DNA of 64,000 nt from Mesodorylaimus sp. YZB2_4 (GCA_030248295.1 JASANH010000606.1:1178001-1242000); one strand, 5' to 3'. Positions 22,629 to 36,180 are shown, counted from the first letter of the stretch. The notes: generated by a model from the sequence alone, not told the origin. Numbers and translations: made by a program.

Positions 22629-25600
22629 ATGATGCGAAGATTTAAAGCGCTCAAGCGCAGCTCGATCGCCAAGTCGACACCCTCACTGAATAACTTGGAT
22701 TTTGCGGGAAACGGTGTTCATCAAGTTCCTTCGCCAGTTTCTTCGAATTATGCCACCAGCAATCAAAGTAATGTAACCTACGTTGACTGAAAACTCGAGT
22801 TTACGCGGCATTGTTTATTTTGTAGACGATCAACAACTGGACGACGACGGCAGCCTTTTAGACGGTGTCATTGATTTATCGGTTTTGTTGCCGGGTGGGA
22901 GACAAGTTCGCATGCCGATTGACGGCAGGTAAGCAAATATGTATGTTTTCGTTTTTCTAATGTACAAAACGGAAAGTTAGAAAAGGTGAAGGAGGAAGGC
23001 AAACACCTTTTTTGCCAAGTGACGTTCGCAATTGTCGCGCTTGTCAGGAAGTTACATTGCTTTCGTTAATATCATCGATGCCACGTCTCTTCGCAAAATC
23101 TGTTTTACGTTGAGTACGCGACCTTTTTTGTCAACTTCCCTTTCATCCTCTATTGAAGTAATGCTGCCCGAATTCAGTTGAGTGATGGCACTCTAATGCC
23201 GTTTTTAATGGATGCGACAAGGACGTCACTCATTGTTAATGGCTGAAATATGGGATCAGGGCTGGACTCTCGTCGTGTCCGAGTTCCATACTGAATATTC
23301 TCATTTTTGTTGTGCTCAGTTTTTCATCGCTTGAACGAAGAATTTTGGAAGGATTGTCAAAATTGGATTGTGATGATGGTAGAAAAAGTGTCCTTGCTTT
23401 GTCTGGCCGATTGCAACTTCTAGCTGGTTTTTTAAGCCTTTGATTTTTGTGCTAGAGTGTATTTTATGCACAACTAAACTTTTCTCTAATGGAAGTCCTG
23501 GAATCAGATGTGCTACTTTACTTATGCGGGCTCTGCCACAATAGGTTTTACCGTGTTGGTCTCCTTTTCAGGACCCCCATGATGGACGTACTCGTTCAAG
23601 TGGCCACCGAAAACGGTATCAATGCGGGTGGGATGATATTGAAAGTGCCCATTGATCGACCCCCGGGATATTTACATTATAAACCGAATATGCCAATTGG
23701 GAAATTGGGGTGCACGACCGTGGAAGTAGTACCGAAAGCGACTGTGTGCGATAGACCTCGAAAACATACTCCCAAGGGACCGAATCTACCATTCGAGGTG
23801 AGGACGATTTCTATTTTGTGACACTGTAGGAGCATATCGTATTTGTTGAAGTGCATACTTCAGACGCGCATCGGTGCGAGTGGAATTGACAAGTCCAAAT
23901 GCACGAATGCAACCAAGTGTTGAGTAGTTGACGCTAGTTTTTCTTCGAGATCGACATCTTCGCTGAGATAATTGGCCGGGTGGTCTCAGAAATGGCACAG
24001 TTAGGAGCAAGGGGTGGGTAAAGATCGAAATATTGCATCGCTTACCTTACGACCAGTTTTTCTTCTCCTTTGGTGCATGCCAATAACATCTGAATCTCGT
24101 GAACCCCCGTTTCTGGCTGAGAAAACACGGTTTCCAGTTGCAGCGGTCAGGTCACTAACCACGCTTTGATAAAACGTGCATTTTTTCTGTCGGCGTTAAG
24201 CGGCCGCTTAAGTTTGTTTGTGTAGGTCTGGTCGATCCAATTCCATGCCAATGGCTCTTTCGTACAGCGGTGGGACACGGGAGTCTACGTTTTTTGCTGT
24301 CCAACTAAATGTGTGCACGATGTGTTTTGACCGGCTGAATATGTATGCATCGTCCCTTATCACTGGCTGGTCTGTGATGCGTATGTGTACGTTTTCTTCT
24401 TATCAGTTCGGCCTGAGCCAATTTGTTGTATCGGATGGAGCGCGTATTTATTACTCAATTTGTGAACGTTGCTCGCATGTTTATCGCGCACGAAGCCTTC
24501 TCGCACTTGTTAAAACTTTGAAGTCTTTCGCCCGTCTTTAGTTAACTAGAAGCAAGGGTTCCCTTATGGTGCAGTAATAGAAGTTGTCTTTTGCGATAGT
24601 TAGGAGGGGGGGCTGTAGTCCGCCGAGGAAGGACGTCTGCATTTGTATCGGGCTATGGTGCTAGAATGCTGCAATTGACTTGGTTTATTGTTTCAGCCCA
24701 CAATTCGGATTCAAATTGATCTACCAAAAAATCAAAAGACAGTTTTACGCGTCAGTCCGCAGTCAACTTTGGGCGAGATCCTGAATCGCATTTGCGAGGA
24801 GACTAATTTGGAGCCGTCGAGCGCGTACGAGTTACGAGCTGCGAAATCGAGCGGCTTTCCACTTTGTTTGAATCGTCGATTGGGAGAAGTCGGTATCGTC
24901 GACTTCGCTATTGTCTCTATTGGAAGTGAGTGTTTTGCAATTTCTTCACCTTAAGGGGACTGTTAAGCAGGGCCTGGGAAATTCTCTGTACGAAAAACAC
25001 ACAGTCATTCGTTCCGTCATTTTGTTCTAGAAGTAACCTATGAGCTGTAACATGCTTTTCCCAGTCGGCGGCATTCTCTGAACTCGCTTGTCAGCGTACC
25101 CGGCCCACTTTTATGGGCTGATATATAAGGTGTGGATAAAAACTACTTTCTTTTACAGGCAGCGTTTGCAAATCTACTAGCGACATTTTGGGAGCAATAA
25201 GTAAAATGTCACACGAAGAAAAAGAAAAGCGAAAAACGAGGCGATTTTTTGGATTATTGAGGAGAAAACCAGCACCGCCCCAAGTAAGCCAGTGTTACAG
25301 TTCAACACCGAGGCAATAATTAGTCTTCATCAATTTCAGCCAGAAAAAATGGAAATTCAAAAGACCACATTGAATGGACAAGCGGCGGTTGAAATGCGTA
25401 CACCGGAAAAAAGTCAAAGGACGCCTGGGAAAGACAGACCGTTATCAATGCCGCCAAGTTTTTTCGATACGTCGGATGGTGAAATGTCCGCCGATAATTC
25501 GCAAAGGCAGGACGTGTCAACTAAGCCGAAGAAACGACAGGCACCATTGCCGCCCACGGCCGTAAGGACGCAACCAACGTCGGAAGATACGGCCACGACC

Positions 25601-28600
25601 GTACTAAAAAGCAAGGACGCGGCCTTGTCATCGACGAGCGTAGGACGATCTCAACATGCTCGACGCGGTTCAGATTCCAGCAGTGGCTATCACGGTAGCT
25701 CGCAGCCGTCGCCTAATCCGCCAGCAATAAACGACGCTCCTGGTGCTATTGTTCAATCGCTCCCAACTACATCCGAGTCAGAAAAATCGTCCTACAGTTA
25801 CAAGTCGAGGGCATCCGCTGAAGGATCAGTTATACAAACTACAGTTGCTACGAAAGAAGACAACTCGGAGAGTGCTGCTCTGAAGAAAAAACACAAAGCT
25901 CCGTTGCCGCCAGCCGTGTTGGCGGGTCCAAGTACTGTGAAAGGTGAAGTACTGCGCTTTCGATTTCATGAAATGTTACAGGAAAATGTGCTCTTTTTTT
26001 TAGAGCGCCCAGCTTCGGTACTGCCCGTCGACGAACGGGATTTGGTGAAAGAAGGTGCCATTCAGTGGTTCAGTGCTTCTGACTTTGTAACTAAACCAAG
26101 CTTTTTTTAGATTCCGCACAAAATGCTGATTCTCGATGCAGTTCGCCCGCGACGGCAGAAGATGTTGACAAGAATTTCCAGGAAGTGATTCAGCAAATAC
26201 AGAAGCAAATTTCGGATGAAAATGAAGCTGCAGATGTCACTCCGACTGAGGAAGAGCCAGGTACTCGATTCATTAGCGTGTCGTATAGATTTAATTATTG
26301 ATTTCACATTTGTATTGTCCATTTAGATACGCCAGTCGCAGAGCAAGAGCAGCAGAAAGATATCTCTCAAGATGCGCCGACTGTGTCGCATGATCGCATT
26401 GCGCAACCAGCCGAAGCCAGTGCAACTATCGTTTCAGAATTGGTGATCGAGACTGCAAAGTCGGAAAAGAGCCCCGCCAACTCGGTTCCTGCAAAGACTA
26501 CTCAAAGGCCGACGAATTTAGACGATCCAGTGGCCATTTCGTTTGCGGAAGTTCGACTCAGTTGGGACAAGGACATCAAAAATCAAATTTCCGAGCCGAT
26601 TCAAGACGCAACGCCAACAGAACAGGTGCCGGTGCCATTGCCATTTCAAAGGGATGGCTTGCTCATGATCAAGCCGACCGAAGAGCGTGAGACGAAAATG
26701 GAAGGCCAATCGATGGATAAAGCGCTGTTGTCAAACTCGACTCCTGAGAGTGTAAGAAAGACAGAAACGAAAGTGCTAGAAACGAAGAACGATGTGAAAC
26801 TCGCACCCGACAGCCGAATAGGCGATGGACATTTGGAAGTGCGGCCAGCATCTCGACCAGCAAACGATTCGAATTTCAAGGATATTGCTAAAAAAGAAGA
26901 CAAGGAAGCGGAAACACCTGCTGCCACCAATGGCGAGGCAAATGCTCTTTCGACGAAAGACCAATGGAAATCGCAGGCGATACAGTCGGAGCAGGTGTCG
27001 GCATTGGATTCGCAAAGGTCTACGCTGGAGAACGTTGAAAAGTGTGCGGTTTCGACGGCCACGCTTGTGTTTAAAACGCCGGAAATAGTCGATGCTCCGA
27101 CGTCGGCTCCATCCGTGTCGCCATCGTCACCTACTCCAGCTGGCCGTTGGTCTACCAATGCTCTGCAGCATACAATTTCAAAGACTGACCCGACGTCTCC
27201 CAGACCTAGTATCGTGTACAATGATCCAAAAAAAGACCAATATCCGTCAATGAAAGTGAAAAGTTTCGAGGACGAGTATTACACGAAACGCCAGGACGCC
27301 GCTGCCAGCGACTACGTCAAGGCGGTTAAGTATGGAATGGTGAGCGAGTTTTCAACGGGCAAGGAAGAACGGGAGAAGAATAAGGAAAAACTGGAGGCCA
27401 CTGTGGCGAAACGGGCGAGCGTCGGGGCCGAGAAATGGCAGAAATCGGTCGCAGTTGGATCGCAGTCGAGTGTAAAATTCGCGAGCACTTCTGAAAGGAA
27501 GCCATCAGTTGGTCATGAAAATAGCGCAACTGCTGTATCGAATCCGTGTTCAATCGACGAGATTAACTTGCAGTTGCAACGGGAATACGAGAAGCTACAA
27601 GCGATGTTCGCTGATTGGCAGTTCCGGTTGAAACAGCAGGAGTCGATTCTCGATTCTGGCCGCAGGGTATCGCCCGAACAAGTGCTGGCATTTCAGCGAC
27701 TGCAAGACGAAATGATGGAGCAGCATCGATTCGTGCAAGGATTATGCGCCCAGGTGCAGAAGGTGGAGATGGAGTCTTCATCGAGCACGTCTACTGCTGG
27801 TCCGATAGCCGTCCGGCTGGAAACGTTGAAAGGCAGTGCCAATGCTGCTGCCACGAATGGCGGGATGAATCGAGCGGACCATAGGCCGTCATCTGAAGTT
27901 CTTGTGTTGAAGAAGACGGTGGGGAAGGTTGAGAACATCACGAATGGCGCATCTCTGAAGAAAGCTATGGCGCCGGAAATGAACAGGACGGGTAAGCTTG
28001 GCTGATTTTAATGTGCTTAGGGTAAAATAGCGGGCAGCTAGTGATTTAAAAAACAAACAATTAGCGGTACTGTGGGCCAAGTAGATTTGCTGCTCCCTTT
28101 CATACATGGGCAAAGTTCTGGCTATTGACAGGGTCTTGCAGAGTTGGAAAACCTGGAAAAGTCGGGGAGTCTGAGAAGTGTCTGAAAAACCTCAGGAAAT
28201 CAAGACATATGGGAATTTTGGAGCCAGAATCAGGAAAACTGAGAGCTTGGTTTATAAGTTTTTGAATATTATAACATCCGCTTTTTCTGAGGACCTGTTT
28301 ATCACGTTGTTAATGAAATCAGTTGAAACTGGTTTGGTAGTGCTGCGACACTAAAAATAATCAGGGAAACCCTAATTTTTGTCTGGATAATCTGAAAATC
28401 TGAAAATCCGAAAATCATTTTCTGCCCCTTGTATGAACCCTGATTGACTAACACACAACAGCTCATTAAAGACCGGACTGCTTTACCCAAATTTTACCCT
28501 CTGAGCAATGAGCGTTCGAGTAGCTGTAAAAAATTTGGCATACGCGCGAATAGGTTATCGTCCATGTATATGCTCCCTTTTCTAGCGCTGACAAGGAAAC

Positions 28601-29622
28601 GGCACGAAGTTAGAGTTTGTATTTCTTGGCGTTCTGCCCCAGACCAATTGGTTTTCGTTTCAGGCGCGAGCGTTGATGTGTCGAGCTCGAACAAATGGAG
28701 TCCCGACAAATCCAACATCGATACGAGCAGCGCTGTGAAGCCGAGTATGATGTGGATGGTGAAGAGACCTGTTCAGAATGCACCTGGTCCCGAAAATGAC
28801 ACGAAAATCGCTGCAAATTCATACCAGAAACCAACTACTTATCCTGCGAAGTGGCGTCCGGTGGTGGAGCCAACTCTGGACCGCTCAAAGGCGCCGAGCA
28901 ATGGCCAATCCGCGTTGGGCCTGGTGAAACAATACGGTAGCCCGCACTCGAAAATTGCCAGCTCGGAGGCTGCCAATCCAATGATTGCTCAAAAGGATGC
29001 TAATCCAGACGTGGTTCCACCATTGACCAAGTACGCTGCAGCCCACTCGCCAACGTCGGTTCCGCCGCCGCCTCCTCCACCACCGCCTATCATGCCAGTG
29101 GCAGCATCGGAGCCCAAAGGGCTGTCGTCGACATCGCTGGGCGGAACGGCGTCAAAGCCTGCATCAGGTACATTGAAGACGTCATCCTTGCGAGCTGGTC
29201 AACTTCAGAGGCCGGACGAGGCTGCAACTGGCGACCCACGGGCCGACTTGTTGGCTTCGATTCGAAGCTTTGGGGGAATGGGTGGCCTGAAGAAAGTAAG
29301 TGATGGTGCGAGATTGGGAGTTAGGCATGGAAAGTGTGCGCACAGAAATCGATGCACGGGTGGTATCCAGGTAGGGATCGACTGGGGCGGAGCGCCACTT
29401 TCTGACGGGGTCGGGGTGACTGTTTATTGCCGAGTTTATCAAAACTTATGCGTTTCTCCTTCAACCGCTCATTTTCTTGAATATTTAGAGCCTAAAGCAA
29501 GGCATAAGACCGGTATGATAAAGGCTGAGAAAGAACCTGTAGAATATAATCAGGAGTACGGATAATGCAAAAACGTTCAGGCTTCAGCATCTGGGGCTGG
29601 TTTCACGATCAATCGAACGTGA
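22629..29622 (+). CDS. COBL-like: Cordon-bleu (Cobl/COBLL1)-like WH2 actin regulator
   Basis: Ten exons join in perfect phase to about 1304 residues: 22629-22767, 22826-22928, 23572-23797, 24697-24925, 25159-25283, 25340-25943, 26111-26260, 26327-27991, 28664-29295 and 29581-29622. The N-terminal Cobl domain has two ubiquitin-like blocks: IDLSVLLPGGRQVRMPIDG with PMMDVLVQVATENGIN, then IRIQIDLPKNQKTVLRVSPQ. Three KRAP-type SH3-binding motifs follow: RRKPAPPQ, KKRQAPLPP and KKHKAPLPP. The middle is acidic and Ser/Thr-rich, with a predicted coiled coil (LQREYEKLQAMFADWQFRL) near 27570-27770. A polyproline run (VPPPPPPPPP) precedes one WH2 domain, RADLLASIRSFGGMGGLKK, split by the last intron. 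Cobl proteins bind G-actin through WH2 and shape the cortical actin cytoskeleton. Vertebrate Cobl has three WH2 domains; one is as in COBLL1. The last 13-codon exon is the least certain part. Confidence 0.92.
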
Positions 29623-31068
29623 TAAATCTCAGCTCATCTCAGGCCCTATTCTTTGTCATGTCGATACGGCTGTTCTGAGTGGTTGCGATGGTGGCCCCTG
29701 TACTTGTTGGTACAACCTATGCAGGGCCTGCTCGGGCTCGTCTATCATACCCTATCCATAAGTGCCATAATTTTGTATGCCCATCAGAACAATAAGACCA
29801 CCAAACATTAAGCATTGACGGCAGTGATAATGACTGGTAGTGTCAAGGAATGCACGAGGTAGACGGCAGGAAAGGAATGCTGTTATTTGATGTTGCGTGG
29901 GAGAACCATGGCACTGAGATGAGCTGTTTCTTTGCCAGAGGACAAAACAGAGTTTTGGTGCCAAATTCATGTCTTGGGTGCCAGCACTGGTAAATGAGAT
30001 GCCTGTTACATTAAGATAACTTTGAAAATGTAGGCGCCCCAAATCGATCGATAGTATGGGGAGAGTTGCGAGAACCGTCGTCGTGCCATCAGCAGGGTCA
30101 TATACTTGGATTATCCTGTTTCAGGTCTCGCCAGCCACATAGTCTGGACGACTCCTGCTATCCATTCCAATGGTTCACTTGAGCTGGTGCGCTTTTATTG
30201 ATTGATCACGTGATTACTGAACAGTAACTATTGAGAAATTCAAAATTAACCCAATTCAAAACCATATTTTTGTTATCATTATCCGTTATTTGATCATGTA
30301 GCTTCCTTTGTTCGTGATTCTTGAGGCAGTGAACATCCAAGTAGTCCGATACCCTGTGCGATATGTAAAGGTTTTTGTAACATGCGTTGCTAATAACTTG
30401 GATACTTTTTGTTTTCAAATCAGAAAGTAAACCTTTTGCAAGAGATTGTTTGAGCAAGTGAGGAATACCCGGCTATACTTATGCGCCTATTTATAACCTG
30501 TTGAAAAAGTGAAAAGGTTTGTCTTGGCCGATCAGAATTTTTAGACAAGGACCCAAATAAGCGGGATAGCGCCAACTGAGGACGAGTAGGCAGGTGAGGT
30601 GAATTTTTTTACGTATTCGTGGTAAAAGATGGGAAATTTCTGGATCTAGTGTTTTGGCGATCAGGATTAAAATTACGGGTAGCGGGTATCTTGCTTGAGA
30701 TGACCTCACTTTCTTAAGACGCAGACGAAGTTCCCGTTGAAAATCTTAAGCTTGGCGATCTCTGCTCGAAAAACTTGAAGTACAGTCCTACGAATGTCCT
30801 ACAGTACAGGCCTGAATTTTGTTTCGCCAAAACTCTTTTTATTAGCATGAACCGCATGGCCTACATTGATGGGTACCTGTAGTTTAGCGAAATAATTTTT
30901 CAAAATAGATGTTGTCTTGTTCCGATTGGATGCTGTATGTTTACCGGCTGATCCTAAGATAAGACTGATTTGGGGGTGGGGGCAGTCAGTCCATGTTCAG
31001 CTTGTCAGAAGTGAAGTCTCACGGTCAGCATCTTTCGAACCACACAGCTCATTTCGTTTCAGGTGGAC
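29623..31068. other. Intergenic stretch before the C1orf131-like gene
   Basis: No coding resemblance was found. A splice acceptor (TTTCGTTTCAG) at 31052-31062 closes the stretch six bases before the next gene's ATG. Confidence 0.5.
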
Positions 31069-31605
31069 ATGGACTTCTGGGAAATGTCAGTGGATGACGC
31101 TTTATCTGGAATTCCAGCTTCAATTCCTATAGCAGAAGAGACACTGTCACAGTACGCTTCTGGTGATCTCGCCGATCCGCTTACCGCCCTGCCACATTCC
31201 GATGGCACAAATCAGCAACCGCCGGAGGAAATCGATGCGTCCAGAACTGTCGTTTTGACAAAAACTCCATTTGTCAAGAAAAAGAAGAATATGGAAGACG
31301 GTGATACACCGAGCGGAAATGCGGACGGCACGGTATCTCTCAAACGGGCGTACTTCGAAGTGAAGAAATTCGCTATTTCTGGAATGGAAGGGGCGGAGAA
31401 AGAAGAAGCCAAAGTTCGATTAGCGTTGAGCCTGGGAGCGAAGCCGAAAAAGAAGAAATGTGTAAATTATAAAGACCTGAAACAAGAACGGAGCACAGCT
31501 AAAAAAGCGGCGGCTGCGAATCAATCAACAAAACTAAGAAAAGGTGGCATCAAGAAGAAGAGGAAGGACGGAAGGAAGGTGAAGAAAAGTAAGAAAAACA
31601 GATAA
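31069..31605 (+). CDS. C1orf131-like: C1orf131-like (DUF4602) nucleolar protein
   Basis: A single exon of 178 codons from ATG 31069. The N-terminal half is acidic (MDFWEMSVDDALSGIP). The C-terminal half carries the DUF4602 signature: KRAYFEVKKFAISGMEG, LSLGAKPKKKKCVNYKDLK, and a very basic end (GGIKKKRKDGRKVKKSKKNR). Human C1orf131 is a component of the small-subunit processome that assembles 40S ribosomal precursors in the nucleolus, and the basic tail fits rRNA binding. The ATG lies six bases after a strong acceptor, so the leader is spliced, in cis or by a spliced leader. An AATAAA signal follows at 31657. Confidence 0.85.
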   Translation: MDFWEMSVDDALSGIPASIPIAEETLSQYASGDLADPLTALPHSDGTNQQPPEEIDASRTVVLTKTPFVKKKKNMEDGDTPSGNADGTVSLKRAYFEVKKFAISGMEGAEKEEAKVRLALSLGAKPKKKKCVNYKDLKQERSTAKKAAAANQSTKLRKGGIKKKRKDGRKVKKSKKNR

Positions 31606-31656
31606 TCTTGTTATTCTTCCTGTTGATAGTTCGTATGATAGTTCTAAAAGTGCATG

Positions 31657-31662
31657 AATAAA
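31657..31662 (+). terminator. Polyadenylation signal AATAAA
   Basis: AATAAA lies 52 bases after the stop codon of the C1orf131-like gene and before the convergent GALNT gene's end. The spacing fits a 3' processing signal for the plus-strand gene. Confidence 0.7.
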
Positions 31663-31830
31663 CAAAACAATCATGAAACTGCACCACAAAACAACCTGGG
31701 GGAAGTAGGAACATTTCACAGCATTGATTGCGACGGAAGTGAAAAGTAAAACGCCCTCCCTTCCAATATTATGCACCAACGTAAAGTACAGTATAGAACT
31801 GGGTAACTAAACGTACGCCAAGTAGTTGCT

Positions 31831-34800
31831 TTAATCTGTAACCGAGACAAAATCCCAGTGGCTAAGTGTGGAATTCGTGCACATGTCCATTTGCACCGCG
31901 AGTGTATGCTTGTCCTTCGTGGCCAAGACGCACTTCCCACTGGCCGCATTGAACAGCTTTTTCTCCTGAAAATACACCTTATCGTTAAGTGTTTTAGATG
32001 AAGTGTGTGGCCACTCAGATAGCGTGTAATTCCCGCTTAAGGGTCAAGGCAGATATTGGAGCTGGCGATGAAATCAGTGGATAGATAGGTCCTAGCCGAC
32101 ATCCGTATGCACTCATCAGTCACATACCATTTGCTTCCAGTTCTGATACGACTCCTGTCCGTCGCACTTCATCAATCGCAGAGCTTTCTGGGCATCCAAG
32201 CACAGCAGCCCATTCAGCCGCAGTTCTCCGATCTCACTCAAATGCCACGTTTGGTATTTGCTCCCGGTATTGCAAGCATCCATGTTAACGGCTGCGCCTT
32301 TTCGTGCGAATTCTCCTGGCGCCGTCGAGATGCAGTAGCTGGTTGATGATAGTCTCAGCTGAAATACAAAAAGAACATAGACTCCTGAAAATGTCAAGGT
32401 CACATTCACTTACCAAATATTTGCCAATTACTTTCGGCTTCGACATATGCACATTCATTTGACCGTCTGGTCCGGGAGGAGCGCGAGGGCCACCACTACC
32501 CTGAGGTAGTAGCTCCGGATAAATATTCTCCAAATACCAACGGAATGATTTACAATTGAGTCGTTGACGCAGTTCAATTCTGTCCGTGTAATTGCCCACA
32601 TCCATATCCTTCAGGTACGGCCTATTGACAAAGAATTTGTCCTAAAACGGTGAAACCTCTTCAGGCACCAAATATGGGCCTACTGCAGCCACATCACCAA
32701 CCTGAAATTCATCCAACCATACGCGAGCAGCTCGCGCAGAATTCTTGCCCATTGTGTCCACATTGTCCGGTGAGCCGTAAGGTCTTCTCTTTCGAAAAAT
32801 ATGACCAATGCGACTGCAAGGCATGATTTCCAACTCTCCTCCGCACATCCAGATCTTAAAACACGGGCAGTTAGATATCGTAGGCATGAGGAGAGACCAT
32901 GGATCTAACCCGGAATGAGATTTCCACATTCTCAGCGCCCCAAATGTCCATGCCAGGATCGTATTCACCGAGATAACTATCAAAACACATGCACCAGTTA
33001 GCAGCAAGGAGTCGATGCTGACAGCACGTGTCTTACTGGAAATACTCCTTCTTAATGGCGAATAACCCGCCCGCCATCGTTGGTGACCTAAGACATAAAC
33101 ACGTCAGTTATCCAATATGACAATCGCCAACGTCACTTACTTCAGTGGTTTGATATGATCGTACTCGGTTTTGAAATAGGACCAATTCGGATAATCCCAT
33201 TTGAAATGTAAGCCCCAGTTGAAACCGCCCATACACACCGGGGCTTCCACGTACTTGAACGTATCTGGATCAATAATATCGATTATTGGGCACACGACAC
33301 TGAAAAACGGGAGAGGGCAATGAACCTTGGGAACAAACATAGTGACTGAGGAACCTACTTATGCGGCCGCTCTTTGATTCTTGCCAGCAAGGGCTCGAGC
33401 CATTGCTGATTGACTTCGCAGTGACTGTCCAAAAACACGAGTACCTGAAAATAGAGGACATAGACCGAGGCTCTGTACCACTACAGCACCCAAGCTAAGG
33501 TAGGGAGCATTACAACAGCTTCTACATTCTCTTACCTCGCCCGTAGCGTGATGCGCGCCGAACATTTTCGCTCTGATCAGCCCCTCGCGTTTTGGCGTTT
33601 CAAGAAAGCGAATAAGTTTCGGCAGGTTGTTATCTTGAGCGTATTTGATCGCTTCGTGGTAGGTCGTTTCTGCACAAGTATCTGGGTAGTAACTAGCTTA
33701 AGGCGGCAATGAACGCCAAACACTCACTTTCGTCACTGTGATCATCAATTATCAAAATTTCGTGCACTAACGACATGGGCGTCCGGTCCAACAGACTGTG
33801 AATCATACGAAGTAATGTCCTGAAGGGGACCAAGGAATACTAACCGGGCACAGAAAAGGAAAGAGAGAATGCTTACGACTTGGCTTCGTTGAAGAAACAA
33901 ATAATAATACTGGCTTTCGGAAGTTCACTCGGATAAACTTGAGATTTGCACCTGAAACAGTTAAGCTAAGGGCGTTGAGGCAGGAGGCAGCAGCCTGGTC
34001 AGAGGCCTCATCAGAGGATGACAGATATATTTTCCTGTCAATCTGATGGTGAGCCTGGACTGACTAACAAGGGAACGTCGCTAGATGGACGTCTGGTAAC
34101 TTTGATCGCTCTCCACGGCTGACCACCTGGCCATCAGCCGCCGATTTTCAAATCTATGATACCAAGAAACATTTCGCGACCAGCCGCAACGTCAAGTCCA
34201 AGTTGCCATCTCGCGACGTTCCCGTTCCCTACAAGCCCAAATCTCCCAGCACGTGACAATACCCAATCCGCCATTCAGATACACTTACAAATTATGCCTA
34301 ACGTCCCGCACATTTCTTCGCAACCCGATTCGATCGCTGATCAATAAATTAAATGCATATCGATCGTAACCGAGATCGCGAATCTTTTGATCCTCTGGAG
34401 ACTTGATCACGGCCAATGCATCCAAGTCTAATTCTTGAGATGGCAGTGGTACTTGCCTGTTGACCCATTCGGCCGCCGCCTCGTTCAGAGACCCAGGCGA
34501 CGTGGAGGGCGATGACTTGGAAGCATCACTACTTGACGCGGCGAGAGCCGCTTGTCCGACATCGACTTCCACACGAGAAGTTACCCTTCGATGAAATACG
34601 ACGGCATCGTCATCATCGCCGTGCTTATTGTACATTAGCTTCGACTTCTCGCCCGGCTCCTTCACTCCGCCGTGTTTGAAATTCATGTCCCAAGCCCCTT
34701 TATCGTCTACTTTCCTCTGGGTTTCGTCTTCGTTCGCAAGAAGCTGCCCTCGCATCATTCGCCGTCGATCCATGTAATTGTTTCGCGATTCGGTCTCTAA

Positions 34801-34899
34801 ATGAGTCGTGTAAATAACCAAGATGACTGCCCATGATACTGAAGTAAACACAACACCGCAACAGAAATAGCGATACTTCATGGCCGGAAGCGATGACAC
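31831..34899 (-). CDS. GALNT family: Polypeptide N-acetylgalactosaminyltransferase (GT27)
   Basis: Twelve exons join in phase to 673 residues: 34289-34899, 33877-33951, 33728-33819, 33536-33669, 33359-33444, 33141-33299, 33037-33087, 32910-32976, 32702-32854, 32414-32641, 32128-32358 and 31831-31965. It is a Golgi type II membrane enzyme that starts mucin-type O-glycosylation by moving GalNAc from UDP-GalNAc to Ser/Thr. Visible parts: a signal anchor ([20 protein letters not shown], residues 10-29), a long charged stem, the GT-A core beginning [20 protein letters not shown], the Mn-binding DxH in [11 protein letters not shown], the Gal/GalNAc-T block [13 protein letters not shown] with CGG, and a C-terminal ricin-type lectin with the repeats YQTWHL, YQNWKQ and LSHWDF. 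Nothing key is missing. I cannot name the isoform. Confidence 0.97.
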
Positions 34900-35619
34900 C
34901 TTCGAGTGCTGAATCGTTCACAAAGCTGCCCTTGGATAAAAAGATCAGCCTCTCAAAATAAAGTCGAGTGGGATGGCAAACCAAGAACAGAAGGGGCGTC
35001 AATCAGGCGATTCTAGATTCAGTGTGCTAGCTTAACCAACCAGTTTTGAAGCTTTCTGCCGGGGCAATATGGAGGTGGAAAGAAGAGGCTCACGAAATGC
35101 TAGCGGCTCTAAGTTCTGTTCATTATAGAAATTCTATAGTCAAATAATTAAATAGCACCTTTGCGAAATTACCAATTACCATGCAGTTGCGCCCTGAAAA
35201 TTACGTCGGCAGGCGGTAAAGTAGAAGACAGACGGAGTTGTACACGCTACTGTAGGAGGTCACGACCCCTTTTCCTCATTTCGCGCTGTTTTGCAGACAA
35301 ACTGAGCTAAGAAACCAAAACAGCGCGCAGTTTAAAAGTTGGAAGAGAGCACGTCCGCCTACACGTACTGTACATATGTATTTGCAAATAAGGCTGTGTG
35401 GCACCGTCCTCTGTTCCTAAAGCGAGCAGGTGCTCTAAGGAAGAGAGTTGGCAAACACTTCGGGATAGAAATCATTCTACTTAGGTTCCTCGAAAAGAAA
35501 CAATGGTCTACATTCCTTGGGGTGATAGGTGTCTGTTTTTTTGCAGAAACATTCTGTACACTGGGCCTGTTCCGAATTCCAGAATCCCCTGGTCAGAGCT
35601 TTTTGAAATCCTCTCCCCT

Positions 35620-35631
35620 CCCCCCCCCCCC
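35620..35631. repeat. Poly-C homopolymer
   Basis: Twelve consecutive C residues (10 to 12 depending on the exact edge) preceded by CTCTCCCCT. A matching poly-G run of about 12 sits at 5113-5124. Both are typical spots for length error. Confidence 0.7.
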
Positions 35632-36094
35632 ACATTTCACCCCTCACATTACGCGCCCGCCACATGTCTTTCCTCGACATGTAGAACAAGGACACATGGC
35701 ACTGTGTTCCGGAAGACCGTTTCCCCTGAAGAAAGCAGGAGCAGGAGTTCTACCAGAAGCATTGCGGAATCGGCGAAGCCAGGCAATGGGGCTGCGAGCC
35801 ACGAGAGACTCTTACAGCTGCTGTAGGGACCTGTTACTGTTATGCATTGGACCCCCTGACAGTACTATCTTCTGTACCAGCAAGATTCAGACTCGATCTC
35901 TTAGCTCCGAGCCAGCTTTCTCCCAGTGCCATGCCTTCTAGCCGTTCGCCAGTAGCTTGGGCCCATTGACGAGAAGCGCGCCCACTCTTGCACGTTGCGT
36001 CAGACAGCTCCACCGCCACGCAACCGAGACGAAGGGGTCTGTCCATGGAAGGGACCTCCTGGATCTTTTACAATTACGAGACATACGCAAAGAT

Positions 36095-36180
36095 TTAAAA
36101 CCTTGAGCGGAACTCGAACCCCGCCTTTGGGTTAAATATAGTTCGAGGGAGCTCACTGTCAGAGCGTTCAGAGGCGTGGG
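36095..36180 (-). repeat. Possible tRNA-derived SINE remnant
   Basis: Read on the minus strand, the stretch contains GGGGTTCGAGTTCCGCTC, close to a pol III B box with its T-stem. The same tail, GGTTCGATTCCCGCTCGGGT, recurs on the plus strand at 50788. A matching 7-base acceptor stem upstream is absent, so it is not a working tRNA gene. Confidence 0.3.

Noticed and set aside
21987-22632. Frames of 128-153 codons just before the Cobl-like gene
   Set aside because: They read through the acceptor of Cobl exon 1 and have no family resemblance.
26646-27221. 191-codon minus-strand frame
   Set aside because: It lies fully antisense to the large Cobl-like exon, whose Ser/Glu-rich codons leave the opposite strand open.
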